A stretch of DNA of 64,000 nucleotides, from assembly GCA_014871385.1 (NCBI GenBank), contig CM026431.1, forward strand, positions 15,986,450 through 16,050,449. The letters are read 5' to 3'. The DNA is from Ceratodon purpureus. Its lineage: Eukaryota > Streptophyta > Bryopsida > Pseudoditrichales > Ditrichaceae. Positions 1-13,129 of this stretch are shown piece by piece. The notes under the pieces are model-generated. The model ran no database searches and had not been told where the DNA came from. It saw nothing but the letters and a program-made list of their open reading frames with translations. A program made the position numbers and the translations under genes. The number at the start of each line of letters is the position of its first letter. Position 1 is the first letter of the stretch.

Positions 1-1524
1 ATAATTTTCAATATTTTAGATTTTCAACATTTTAAAAAATATTGTAAATGAATTTTGTGAAGATATACACAAACATATAAGATATAGATTGTGTAAAAAG
101 GAAGGCATGTGAATGAGGTTTCATGAAAAGTTTATATATATAATTTTTTATTGATTGACACAAATGATTGATTGAAAAATGTACAAGCTATTTTTAGTGT
201 CAATCATATTTGCATATATTATGTGTCATTTAGATGCACATAAATGTCCAAACTTTTCTAGTGGATTGTATGGTTTTAACATGATGATCTTCAGAAAATA
301 AATAATAAATTAATGAATATTCGGAGTATTATAGTTCATTTGATTAACCTATAAAGTTCCTTAATTAGATGTTTCAAGATAATCCTACGCAAAAAAATCT
401 CTTGCTCAATGGGCATAAATATAAATAAAAAGATTCTTCTCCATTTTCAATTGTCGGAACTTGTACTAAACTATTTTAAGAAACAAAATTGTGAAGTTTT
501 TTATATAAATCTTGACAGTTGAAAAGTCATAACATCTTAATATTTTATTTTTTCTTCAAGCCAATTTTATATGAACATGCCACTTTAATTCATCTAGATG
601 TGAAGTTTTACGCTATAATTTTTTTAGATTTATTACCATTGTAATCTATATATATATATATGATTGTGTGTATGTGTGTGCGCTAAATCTTAGAAGTATT
701 AAAGGTATGTAGCATTTTCAAAAATAGAATTGGGTATGAAGTTGAGATTGTCCCTCATAGTCATAGTGTCATTCAGTGTGAATTTTGCATTAATTAATTA
801 ATGCAGAATTCACATTGAGTGACATTTGCCACGTCGACCCCCTTGAGGGATGCCACATGACAAATTGGGAAACTTTTGAATTACCTTCGCCTCCCCACCC
901 ACCCTCTTGTACTTTGAGGGGAGGTGAGGAGGTACAAACCATATGGAATAAAACCCCTCCAAAGACCTCCAAAGACCCCCCCCCGAGACCCCATGAGCAT
1001 CCTGGTTGCGCCACGTACCCCCCCCCCCCCCCCCCCCCGCCCCACTCCCAGCCCCCTCATTAATTAATTAATGCATTACAAATGGGGAGTGAGATTTGGG
1101 GAGATAGTAGGTCCATAACATTGTCAATTTACCAATTTTTTTGTGAACTCACTTTCTTGTAAAAATTGTAAAAATTGAATTCAAAATGAGTTGTTAAAGT
1201 TATGTATCACATCATTTTTACAGTTGGAATTGACATTATCCACTTTTATGTGGATGTAATTAGCAAATTAGTTTTTCCTCTTATTCTACATCTTATTTTT
1301 ATTTACATAATAATAATGAAGATGCAAATCTAGGTTTTTTCTTTTTAATATTTTTGTGAACACTATCTAGTCATTTTTCTTAGAGAATACGGAGTTGCCC
1401 ACTCCATATTTGTAAAGCGTAATTTTTGAAAATTCATTGAAAAGTGAAATTACAGCTTTGTTGAAGAATTGAAAAAAACTTGTTTTTGAAGTTTAAACAT
1501 TACGATCTTGCAATTGGTTTTGTA
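1..1524. other. AT-rich intergenic DNA with an imperfect palindrome
   Basis: No credible gene is visible. Positions 766-825 form an imperfect palindrome with 30-base arms (26 of 30 pairs match) centred on a TTAA-rich core, and a second short palindrome of the same core lies near 1060-1076. This pair could be the ends of a degraded miniature element. A run of C at about 1018-1038 produces spurious proline-rich reading frames. Confidence 0.5.
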
Positions 1525-1538
1525 TATGACTCTAAAAA

Positions 1539-1906
1539 AGTCCGGAATGACTTTAAACTACCAAAAAGTCTTTGGAGCCATGCTCAGTGGTTGGGCTCAT
1601 GGCATTCCTCTGGGATGATCAGGGTTCAAATCCCAATGCCGCCCAGGGCTCTACCACCATTTATCCACCCAATCTTGGTAGGGGTCTCTTGACCTTGTTG
1701 TATAGGTACTCTTAAATTATCCTAGGAATGGAAAACATGTCCGTTCTTCCTAATGGTACTTAGTTCTAGGCTAGGTAGTTATAGTGTCCATCTTCGAAAG
1801 AAGGCATCAAGGTTAGCATGCAGTATGTAGGTCCTGGTGGCAAACTTAGTATTACTATCTCCAACGGACGCTTAATTCACGTGGGCCTTCGCCGTGATTT
1901 ACTCTC
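1539..1906 (+). mobile_element. tRNA-derived SINE-like insertion
   Basis: The stretch from about 1575 begins with a tRNA-like A box (GCTCAGTGGTTGG) and has a B box (GGTTCAAATCC) at about 1622-1632, the internal RNA polymerase III promoter arrangement of tRNA-derived SINEs. A 14-bp direct repeat, tatgactctaaaaa, lies at 1525-1538 and again at 1907-1920 and is the likely target-site duplication. The tRNA-like head starts about 36 bp inside the left repeat, so the exact 5' end is uncertain. The 3' end is not a clear A-tail. A tRNA gene is unlikely, because no cloverleaf acceptor stem closes around the boxes. Confidence 0.6.
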
Positions 1907-1920
1907 TATGACTCTAAAAA

Positions 1921-4900
1921 CTTGGAATATTAACATGCTTCAGAGAGGAGTGTTGAAAGATAGTTTTTGATGTAATTTCATTGTGGGGTTAATATCCCAT
2001 AGAATATTATAATGGTTAATTGTTTATTTATATAAGAAGATAAACATTTTTTATCTGCGTCTATTGCTAAAATAATTTTTACTTCGCTATGTTTGTGCGA
2101 TTTTCTATGTTTCATTAATCCCTAAAGACAAAAGGCCCCAAAAGTACCAGCATCCCTCAAAAATGCCCTCTTTCAATACAAGGTGTAAGTTTTTTAGATT
2201 TGATGTATTGGGGGGGGGGGGGGATAACTGTAGGAACTAGCACCTTAATTATACATGTGTTTGTCCTCCAAAAATTAATTCAAAATCCTTATTGTTTGTG
2301 AGATCATAATGTTTAAAGTTGGAAAAAAGATTTGTTCCCCTTGTTGGGAAATGGTTTTGAAGTGTTTCATGAGCCCAAAAAATCAATTTTAAAAGTAAAT
2401 TTGACTTGATGCTCTTCAAATTCTTGATCTTAGATGGGTTAGGAATATGTCTACGGACTTTTTACCGTGCTACAATGTGTAAAATCCAAAGAAATGCTTG
2501 ATTTTTCACATTGAGGTATGCTAAAATTTAAATACAAACGCCGGTCTTAGATAATGAAAAGGCATATAGAATAAAACATTGGATTGGAAATCCAAGTGGT
2601 GAAATCATGCCTTAGAGTTTTATTTACATGTACCAAAAACAAAACTTGAAAAAAATTAGAATTTAAATTTTTGGTGAATTTTTGAAGTTTCCATGATCTT
2701 ATTAATTTTGGGCAAATTTTGAGGATAAATGAGCATATACTGCAATTTTGGGCAGATTTTAGCATGCCCTATCAAAACTAAATTCTAAAGTTTTCATAAC
2801 TGACCTCATAAGAACCTATCTAAATTTTTAATCTTTCCTCAAATAAAAGACAAAAAATTATCTTTTGGGATTTAACCGCTCAAGGCCTTTGAGACCACAT
2901 TTTAGTAGTGGCTCTTTATGGCAGGCTATTCCAAGGTCTCTTAAATTTAATAAATTTTTGAATTATTTATTACACATATCTTTCAACTATAGCTCTCCAA
3001 TGGCACAATTCTCTAAGAATTTGGAGTGACAATGCAAAAATCATGAATTTTAGAAGAATTTGCTCTAAATCTGGGTAGCTAGTAACTGGTTAGAATCTCC
3101 TAATTTTTTGTCCAAGTTGCATGTCATTCATAAAGGCAGAATGTGACAAGACTAAATTTCAAAGAGTGGGCACTTACAAAATAATGGACCTAATATTTTT
3201 TCATCCATGCACATTGATGACATTTTTTATCCGTTAGACATTTTTCATATAACTAATAATTTTCATGTAGAAGTTTGTCTTCATTCCTAAAATTTCGTCA
3301 TCCAAATGACAGCTATAATCCATAATTCAATTTGCATCCAAAATAATTTTTCATCTATAGAAATTATTACTTCCAATCTTCATATTTCATTTAGACTAAA
3401 CAAGTATCATTCAATATCTATGACGTGGCAAGGGTCCATCCACATGAACCCCTGTTATCAAATCTGCCTTTGGAATTAAAAGAAAATATACGATTTATTC
3501 TTCCAGAATTTCCTGAAATTTGAATTTTATCTTAATTGCATTGAAATTTTTTAAGGTTTTTTCTCTCATTGATATGAAGATATTCATCATTTGGATTTCC
3601 AATTGAACATGTTCAGATTTCCCTTTTGATAGTTTTAATTTTGGAGAAGATAAGGCATTTTTAGGACACTCCCTTTCACAAAATTAAAGATTTTTTTCCT
3701 TAATCCAAGCTTGTGTGGGGCTCAAACTTTGTGAGCATATACCTAACTTCCACACCTACATGAATTAATGACTTTCCATAAATCAAATTTGTTTACAATG
3801 TATACTTTTTGGGCATCAAAACTTAGGCATACGACCAAGCAATGTCAAAAAAAACTTTTACAATAGAATGACCTCAAATTTGATATACACTTTTTTGGAC
3901 AAAATAGGTGTAAGATCCTACACTTACATATTCTATTTTATGTTTAATTATAGAAATTAGTAGATTTCTATTTGTAGAGATGTGTTTTTTGCAGTTTTGA
4001 TTCCAAAAACACCAAGAGCATTTAAGGGTTAATTATGAAATTCATTAAAGTGGTCTACTCTTTTTGAAGAAAATGAATCCATTTCATTGAAAAATCAATG
4101 CCTATACAACCTATGAACAGAAATTGTCAAACTAATTATTATAAAAGAATCAACTATCCATATAAGATTTTATCAATACTTGGGAGTGATTCATTACTTT
4201 CCTTTTTGAACATCAGTCTATGATAATGTATATTTGTGACATAGTGCAGCTGGCTTGGCTTTACAAATGCTATAAGCGTTTCTCTGTCTTCTGTTGTACT
4301 AAGGTAGAAGGCTCAATAAGCGACCATCTAAGGGCTGGTTGGCCTTTTTCATGTATTTCCTTAGGTGGAAATATTTTTAGCTCATTTTTCGAACAAAGAA
4401 GAATTGATGAAGAATCTAACCCAAGTAGTTTTATATTACTTATGAATTTTCAAAGAATTTTTCCAAAGAATTTTGAATTACTTATGAATTTTCAAACGAG
4501 TTGGGTTGTAGGTCCCTATTTGTGTCCCTAGGTCTTTCATAAACTGTTCACTTGCAATTCTAAATAAAAATGGGGAAAACAAAGAGAATGATTGGCTCAT
4601 TTCCTTTTTTCCTTGGTTCATTCACTAACTGTACTAGTCAATTTCAGAACCAACTCATGTCCATTTCACACCCATCTAAGGGGCAGTTCTTAATGCCCGA
4701 ACTATTCTTGAGCCTTCTACCTTACTGTCTTTGAAACACTGATTGTCGCTGAACATTAGGAGTAAGAGTTTGCCCGAGTAGTCTCATTAACTTGCGTGGT
4801 AACAATATATTCCACAATTTATTATGTGACAAATCCCCGGTCATATCTTACAGTAAGGTAGGATGTCCTAGAACCACCACCACCCTCATAAGCAACACGT

Positions 4901-6530
4901 AGGTCTCCGTAGAACCGCCACTAGCTACCACTAGGATTCTCAGAACACTCCATTCAAAGTGTCCAATTAGAACACTCAAAAAGCTTGTGGTCTTAGATAT
5001 CATCATGACTAGAAATTAGTACCACATGGTGCGACGATGGAAAAGTCTACATATTAGTATTAGATCACGAAGTACTTTTGTGTTTAGAAATTTGTATCTA
5101 TTTTAGTATTGGGAAGAAAATTCTGAAAAAATTTGCATTCTGTTAGAAAATAACTTTCCTACATGGGAAAAGTACACTCCAAATATAATCCTTCAAAAAA
5201 AAGCTTAGAATCTTTAAGTTGGTGGTTTTAGAACAGTCGACCTTAAATGACTCAAAAATCGCTTAGATTTCAGATTGGAAGGTTCGGTGGGGAGTTATTA
5301 AGGGAATCAGTTTTGGAACATGTGTAAATTATTTATAAAATTAGACCGGTTGGAATAATTAAATTTGGATTAGTTATGAATTTCGGAAGGAGAACTTGTA
5401 GGTGGCTTAAAAAGTGCTCAACTTAAAATGTACATTTGATTACAGAGAAATTAGAAGTTAGAAGCTATAATGTACCTCCTGCTTGGATAGGTGTAGAGTG
5501 CGGTTCTTAGTGTTGCGCGGGTTTTGAGCCACCTCACTATATTGATCAGAGAGGAACCTCTAATAACTTAACCACTAAAGGACCGTTGTCGTAAAATGGG
5601 CTTTTTAAAAGTTTGGGCAAGTACATATGATCTCAATCTTAGATATTTGTTTTTGATTTTTCTTGTGAATGTAGGCCATATCAATAAATGTGAGGGAATC
5701 TTTTTTTTAATTAGAAATTTGTAAAAATAGTTATGCTATCTGAAGTGGAAAAAGCTGTTCAATGGGCAATTTGGGCAGCCATGCTAAATACATCAATTAC
5801 CTCTAAGAATATTTCTATAAATAATTCATGATGTCATCTTTGAGGTTTCCCAAAAAAAATATGGCTTTGAGTGCATAATGTTCACTCCACAAAATATCAA
5901 AGTTTTCTCACTGTTTCGGGCAGTGTACTAAAAAAACTTCTTCTATCCTTCATAAAAGTTAGAAGAAATATTATTTTAGGTTTTTTCTTTTTTTCACTTA
6001 AAATATGAACATTAATCTTTACTTTGACCGTTTGGATTAGGACTTTACTGATCAATGGAATTTCAAGGAAAGAAATCAGATTTAGCATTCTTGTGTATTC
6101 AACTTTACCAAAACATTGTTTTCATCATGCTACACTTGACTTTTAAATGTGATTTTTTAAATAAAGTTTGCTAACTTAGTCTTCTTTGATATGCATCAAA
6201 ACCCAAATCCATAACACAAAAAACCTTAAAAAAATAAAAATCAGACTCTGTCAATCTAGTCAAAAATCTTGTCAAAAAAGTTTGTTTTTAAATTTCAATT
6301 GTTATAACCTTCTAATCTTTGCGGTCAATTATATTGAAAAAGTTCTAGTACAAAAATCTAGTTGAAGATCTTACAGTTAGAATTAGAAAACAATGATTTT
6401 TTAGTCATTCATGCTTTTACATTGGAAATGGTAGTTTTGGAGCGTTTTTTGGTGAAACATAGTCAAAGAACTTTAGGGGCTAGGTGGGCCACACCACTTA
6501 CATGGAAAGAACATATATGTAATGTAGAAA
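1921..6530. other. AT-rich intergenic DNA, mostly decayed repeat
   Basis: No gene with convincing coding character was seen. Positions about 2130-2800 are a minus-strand copy of family A, annotated separately. The rest is AT-rich, CpG-poor, and without terminal repeats that I could pair. Confidence 0.5.
2130..2800 (-). repeat. Dispersed repeat family A, copy 1
   Basis: This copy is inverted relative to 13130-13935 and 17265-18065. Shared landmarks are a block equivalent to the one containing TTGCAGTATATGCTC, the segment matching CATGATCTCACCGCTCGGAT, and the segment matching CATGTGAAAAATCAAGCATT. Similarity by eye is about three quarters. Boundaries are approximate and no coding region or terminal repeat identifies the family. 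Confidence 0.6.
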
Positions 6531-6533
6531 TTA

Positions 6534-6980
6534 GAGCATCCGCACCCCTGCACGAGGTGCAAGACACGCTATTAGGCCGATTCTAGGCCCCGACTTGCAC
6601 CCGCTGCTCGCAAGAAATGAAGTCCCCCACCCCTACGCACCAAATTTGTGATACAACCATGTGAGTTCCGGGGATCCCGTTCGAGGCTGAGGTGGCGGGG
6701 TGATATGGGCTGCACAGAGGAGCAGACTGCGACGACAACCACGACCAACTATGTTGGAACTTCTCTCGTCAAAATTAGTTTGAAATCACCCAGATCGTGA
6801 GCGAACTTAGGGCGCGCAATAGACTGCGAGAGTACACCAAACTCAGGAGCCTGCGAGGTTTTTTACAGAGCCCGCCGAACAAGTGTCTCTTACGCGTGTC
6901 CCAGTGGGTGCCAAATTTATGTCCGGACCCGCAACAGACCTCCGCGGCCCAGCTTCCTCCGCATGGGTGCGCGGATGCTC
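6534..6980. mobile_element. PIF/Harbinger-like MITE
   Basis: A GC-richer 447-bp block has terminal inverted repeats starting GAGCATCCGC and ending GCGGATGCTC. It is flanked on both sides by TTA (6531-6533 and 6981-6983), the 3-bp target duplication typical of PIF/Harbinger elements. No transposase is encoded, so it is non-autonomous. Small open frames inside are not convincing genes. Confidence 0.65.
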
Positions 6981-7216
6981 TTAGTAGTGTAGTGTGGTTG
7001 GAGCTTTCTTACATGCACACTACACTCTTCAGAAGATGAGATATAATGTCAACATTCATTCAAAGTGGTTGTGCATACAAGCAAGGACACAAGATTTAAC
7101 TTGACCATCTTATGCGGTAAGCATCATGTTTGTTTATTTACCACACAAACATGCTGGAGGGGAAACATTACAATTCCTTGTTTATTTGTGCCAATCAAGG
7201 TATATTAACAGTAATG

Positions 7217-8922
7217 TACAATACCCGGAAGAAAAGATACGTGATTCTGTGTTATGTGCTAGAAAAATAGACTGAACATAGAATTTGATGAGCTCATGCG
7301 AGGTTGAAAATTCACGGAATTCAATGCAAAAAATTGCATTTGAAAGCTTTTAGACTCTATTTCAATAATAATATTTGTTTATATAAAAAAATAAACAAAA
7401 TCAACACAAAATTTGCTTTCTCCTATATAGTACTCAAAATCTAGTACTACCACCTTTTGCACTAACTACTTCCTCATACGTGTAGGCATGGTATCAATAA
7501 GGTTTTCTAAGAGGTCAAAAGGTATCTCTTCCCATACTCTTTGAAGTGGTTCCACCAATTCTTGTGCATTGCGTGGCCGGGATTTACTTTAAACTTCATC
7601 TTTAATAATTTTCCATAGGTTCTCTATTGGATTTGAATCTGGAGAGTTGGCAGGCCACTTCAACTTCGTTATACGGATTTTTTGTCTCCCTTGTTTGGCA
7701 AATTGCTGCGATGGACTGGAGCGCCATCCTCCATAAATAACATGCCTTTGTGAGGTTGATGGATAAAATAAAATGGAGTTAAAGCGCCATCGTAAATAAG
7801 TTCCACAAAATCACCTGCACTTCGCTTATCTGGAGGTATGATTACCAAAGGAGCCTTCTCAAAGCCACTAAAAGCACCCCAAACCATCACCGACGTACGC
7901 CCGAACTTGAAAGTTGGTACTAGATATTTATCTGAATATCTTTCATAAGCCTTTCGCCACACTCTAATTTGTCTAGAACTCCTTCCTATTTCGAAAGATG
8001 ATTCATCACTCCAAATAACCTTCTTCCAATCCTTCTTTATCCAATTTTTATGCTCTTTCGCAAACGCTAACCTATCTGCCATGTCCTTTTTACTGAGAAA
8101 AGGTTCTTTTACTCTAACACAGCTTCTATAACCAAGGTATGCAAAGCATTCCTTACAGTACGAGTACTAACCTTTGCAACACGTGCCATCTCATTTGTAA
8201 TTTCTATGAGTGGTTTACGACGATCTTCATTAAGGAGACGTTCTAACTGTCTCATATCCGGCTCTGTAAACTTTCGAGGCCTACCTGTTGGCTTTGGTGA
8301 CTTCACAATTCCTCGTTTTTTGAAACTGTTTATAACATCATAAACGGTGGAAGAAGGCATACCTAATTCTCTTGCTATCTCCACACCTTTGCTTCCAGCT
8401 TTGTGCATTCCAACCACTTGTCCTTTCTTAGCATTTGTCAACGCTCTAGTCTTCATCTTTCTCAAAAGATTATGCCACTCAACCTACCCACAACACCAAA
8501 CAAACTTATTTCAATAAGAATAATATACCACACACTAAACAAAGTCACGCTAACACCCAAAATCATCTCAAAAGCTAACCCTACAACTTACAATGCAATC
8601 ACAATTCAATATCACATACATATATATATATTTTAAATTGCGGCCCAAAACATTATTATACCATAATGAGGCCTAATAATAGTTAATGCATGAAAAAGGC
8701 GTGGACACACTTTAGATAGGGCAATGGAGAACTATTACTTTACATAGATTTTTTTCTATAATTAGACACAAATCATTTACTTTTCACAACCTTACTTTTA
8801 GTTCTAAAAATAGGTGAAAACCCCAAGGCAATTGCTCACAAAGTGAAAGTGTAGTGGTCACTTGAAGTTCAGTTAACTTGGAGATAAGTAAAATTCACGT
8901 ATCTTTTCTTCCGGGTACTGTA
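7217..8922 (-). mobile_element. Tc1-type DNA transposon, full length but inactive
   Basis: A 1,706-bp element is bounded by 28-bp terminal inverted repeats (7217-7244 and 8895-8922, one mismatch) that begin TACAATACCCGG and TACAGTACCCGG, with TA at each end as expected for Tc1/mariner insertion. It contains one transposase gene on the minus strand that is broken by frameshifts and a stop. Length, terminal repeats and the DD34E signature all fit the Tc1 clade. Confidence 0.85.
7466..8456 (-). pseudogene. Broken Tc1-family DD34E transposase
   Basis: The gene spans about 330 codons, close to the usual 340 of Tc1 transposases. ATG 8456 opens an N-terminal paired-type helix-turn-helix region that ends in a GRPR-like motif (TGRPRKF), followed by a second DNA-binding helix region. 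The DDE domain shows WSDESSF with the first Asp, EDGAPVH with the second, and SPDSNPIENLW with the Glu. Counting across the frameshift gives 34 residues between the second Asp and the Glu, so the class is DD34E (Tc1), not the DD39D of common plant mariner-like elements. Breaks: a frameshift near 8106-8120, another near 7690-7720, and an in-frame TAA at 7588-7590. The reading ends at TAG 7466-7468. It would cut and rejoin DNA at the element ends in the nucleus but cannot be active as it stands. Confidence 0.85.
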
Positions 8923-11900
8923 CAGTCGATAAAAGGAGGACGAGGCCGGGTAGTGTTCCAGACCTCCCTCCCACTTCAACTCTTAATTTGGATCACATAA
9001 TTTCATTGAGTTTCTTATGGCCCAGTGACAAACAACAAGTATTGCTCGTTCCATTGTTTTACCAATGCATTCTTGAAGAGGAGATATTGCTATTGACTTG
9101 TAGGTTATAACAAAATAATACAAAAATGATTTGATTGACAGCATGTGATAAGTTACCCAATGATTTTTTAATCTTATGGCCAGCATCTGAATTGAAATGA
9201 CTTGTTGTTTGCATTTTAGCGTTGGTGCAGTTGGAACTTGGGTGGTCCATGCATAAGGTGGAATAGGATGTGGTTCAGTTAGGTGAGCAAGCACCGTCAC
9301 AAGACAAAGAGATCTCCTCGCTAACTTATTGATCTGATTCACTGCTCAGAGCCACAGAGCAGCTAGCTCCAGCTCCAGCTCGAACTCCATAGCATGGCCC
9401 TGTTCTGGCACCAGCGGCAATGTAGCCATTGTCCTGCTTACTTTGAAAAAGAATAACATGGCCATTTGTCATTGACCGTCACATACACTTCGCCTACCCT
9501 GCTATAATACTACTGCAATTCATAGCTTTGAATGTATGGCTCTCTCACTCGGTCCTTACACCTCTAAAGGACCTCACCATGTCTATCATTGTAGAGATTC
9601 CTTATAAAATACCACTAAAAGAAAAATTATAAGTTGATGTTCAAAATGAAGTTGTAGATCGTAAATTTTACTTCACATTTGTACAATTAGATTTGTGAAT
9701 ATTGTCACCAGTGTTTTTACATAGTTTGTAGAAACAAAAATCAACATCTTCTTTAAAATTAATAATATAAAGAACATTGAAAATTTATAGGTGAAATTTA
9801 TTGTGATGGATTGAAATGTGACACTTTATTAGTGGTGATTAATTTTCAATTTTTAATTGCTTAATTTCATAATTATCCCAAGAGCACTTTTAAAGGATTC
9901 TTTTCAAATCAAAATCACAAGGATTTTCTATGGTACACTTCAACATGAAATCAATTATAGAAAATTCACTTATCATCCCTTCTTTATAAATTTTACATGT
10001 CCACAAAGCCAACAACCATTGGAGATTATAATCTTTTTTGAAGATTTGATGAAAACAATCCAAAAGAAATCTTGTCACTTTCTATTTGTCAATCATGCAA
10101 AATTTGGATATTGACAACATTAAAGGTTAAACCATCTATTGAATAGATGTAGACATTGATAAACATACAAAGCTTCTTCATTCTCTAATGCCAAAAGAAG
10201 CTATAGTTATTGGGTGATTCTTTTTTAAAAACTCCATGTCTTGTGATTATTAATATTGTTTATGATATTTAACCATATGAATTCGAGGACACCTTAATCA
10301 TGCAAATGCCAATCAAACCTTAGTAAGATAGGAGGTATCAATTGGATAATTATTGTAATTCTTTGAATTATATGATGCACACTCAAAAATGAGATTTAGG
10401 AGGGTGTGTAACTTCAAAGTTAAATGAAGTTTGGATTAGATTTTCAAAAAAAAAAGTGATAGGAGGTTCACCAATGACCTATGTCAACACTTTTTTGTTA
10501 CAATCTTCCATGTCCAAAATAAATCCATACATAAATATTGTGAATTTTATAAGTGAGAGCAACTTGTAGATATATGGTTTAGGACCAAATTTGTACATTG
10601 GAAGAAGTTGATAAAATAATCTAGATCATAATACACAAACTCATAAAACATGAACAAAAGAGTTCAATTAAAAAAATATTAAAAAGCTAACAAACATCCA
10701 AACACAAAAATAAATCCATACATAAATATTGTGAATTTCATAAGTGAGAGCAACTTGTAGATATATGGTTTAGGACCAAATTTGTACATTGGAAGAAGTT
10801 GATAAAATAATCTAGATCATAATACACAAACTCATAAAACATGAATAAGAGAGTTTAATTTAAAAAATATTAAAAAGCTAACAAACATCCAAACACAAAA
10901 ATACCACATAATACTTGTACTATATTTGTAAATTTTTGATGTATTTTCAAGTATTTGCAATATGTTTTCAATTATTTGGATGTATTTTGATAATTGCAAT
11001 ACTCGAAATTGAAATTTTATTTTTATAAGCTATGTATACTATGATTATCTGACCCTGGACTTCAAAATAATTTATTTGTAATCCTAAAATGAACTTTTAA
11101 AGTGACACTATACTTTGTCACTGTCATTAAATACCAATTTTGATCATAAATAATTTTAAATAAAAGGAGACACACGAGGCTATTTTGAATTAATTTCTTT
11201 GGAAGAATAAGAAAATATAAATTGAAATTTATTTGTCTAAAAAGTGTTTCATAAAACGACTTTAAAAAAATTTTAAATACACATTTGAATTAGTTCCCAT
11301 TGACATTTTACAATACAAAGCTTCTTGAAAAATGATTTTATAATCATGAATAATCTATCACTATAATTTAATTTAAGCACACGAATTGAATTTATTGGCA
11401 TTGTAGGCGCCAATGCCAAATCAATTTTGTAGGCCATTACAAAACAACATAGTAAACATAATCATTCATCCATTCCTTTAAAGTATTTTTTGGCATTGAA
11501 AAAGTAAATAAGTATTCCAAGTATTTTTACATTATGTTAGAATTATAAAACTAAATTTTTATTTATTTTTATATGATATAAGAAAATGTACATTTTGTGA
11601 AAATACACACATGAACATATAAAAAAATTGTGAAAATATTTCTGCATTGACTAATAGTTTTAAGTTCAAATTTTATGTTTTGAAAATATATAAAATTCTA
11701 AGTAATTATTTAATTAACAAGATAATAAGATTTTGAAATAGAAATTGTAAATGCATTTGTAATGTGCATTGCGTAAAGATATACAAAAGCATATAATAAG
11801 AAGATTGTTAAAAGATAAATTGAAAATCATTAAAGAATTTCAAACGATTTGAAAATAACTCTTGAAAGGATACAACAATTGCATGTTTTGAAAAGATGCA

Positions 11901-13129
11901 TAAAATAAGTTTCATTCACGGTTTTTATGGAAGATTAGTGATTGAAGCATAATTTGTTTTCAACGGATGTTGACCCTATTATGGTACTTTAGATATGAAT
12001 AATAGACCTAATAGAACAAGTATATATAACGCTTAGGACAATAAATTTTATTCATTCTTTAAGTTCATTTTTTTCTATTTATATTTCATAAAAGATACAA
12101 CATAAATCTTGAATTTGAAGAGATGCTTTATTTAGGAAGAACTAAGAATTTAAAGATAAGATTTCTTGTGAAGCACAGTTTAGGCAAATTGAGGAATGAT
12201 ATTACATAAGAAAATAACTAAATAGAATTCTATTTAAAACGATTTCAAATATTTTATTATATAACTTAAACAATAATACAATAATTTATTTTTATGTATA
12301 TATAACTATTTTTTCATGAAATATTATTCTACTTTAAATTTGTTGAAAAGTCTTCAAGATTTTCACAAAAAGTAATTTTTTTGAAATAATAAATGATCAA
12401 TTCAATTATTTGATTATAAGATAGAAGTTGAATTGTAGAACACTTTTCATACATTTAAACTTTCAATAGATAGGATACAAAATAGAGTGCAAATTAAGCA
12501 CTTTCATTTAAAAGGTATGTAATTGTTGACTACTAATTGGTTTTGACCATTTTTCCTTATACTTTTAGTATGACTATTTGATAATACACATTTCTTAAAG
12601 AGTTATGTCAAGTTTTCCACAACTTCCTCTAAGTTCCCATGAGGTTTCTAATCATATATAAATAAAATGATGTTTCTTACTTTGATGTTATAAAAGTAGA
12701 TAAAAATGGCCATATTTACATTATAATATGATAATTAGAAGTAAAAAAGATTTTGAATTGTCAAATTACAATCATCTGTAGTCGTATGAAAATGAAAGTT
12801 TTGAACTAGGAAAATGGTCTTGAAAAAATGTATTGTCTTATAGAGGTTGTAAGGTGAATTATCTCCATGTTACATTTAAAAATTATGTTGGATTAAACTA
12901 AACCTTTAGAATTGTTCCTAAAATCACCTACAATTTTAAGAATATAACTTAAGTTTTGTTTTATTGTATTGTTCAAAAAAAATTCCAAATAGCTAGAGGA
13001 CATGGAAGAGCTTGGTGGTCTCACTATATTTAGGTGTATAAATATGGTGGTCTTTAAACATATATTTTTTGTAATTCCATTCTTGAAGAATCATTTTCCA
13101 TTTCCAAAGCATCAACTCAACAAAAACAA
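8923..13129. other. AT-rich intergenic DNA without recognised genes
   Basis: I see no gene here. A 119-codon minus-strand frame at 8983-9342 lacks any recognisable motif. Positions 10517-10898 are a tandem duplication, listed separately. Around 12960-13110 lies a diverged copy of the sequence that forms the hairpin at 14440-14729. Confidence 0.5.
10517..10898. repeat. 191-bp tandem duplication, two copies
   Basis: The landmark AAATCCATAC occurs at 10521 and 10712, a period of 191 bp, and the two copies match along nearly their whole length with only a few substitutions. The high identity points to a recent duplication in otherwise decayed DNA. Confidence 0.85.

Noticed and set aside
815..1063. 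Proline-rich reading frame
   Set aside because: It comes from a C run and low-complexity DNA, with no splice or homology support.
1575..1640. Possible functional tRNA gene (A and B boxes)
   Set aside because: The boxes are present but no acceptor stem or anticodon arm closes. The flanking 14-bp duplications point to a SINE.
10441..10906. CRISPR-like or satellite array
   Set aside because: Only two copies of a 191-bp unit and no spacers: a simple tandem duplication.
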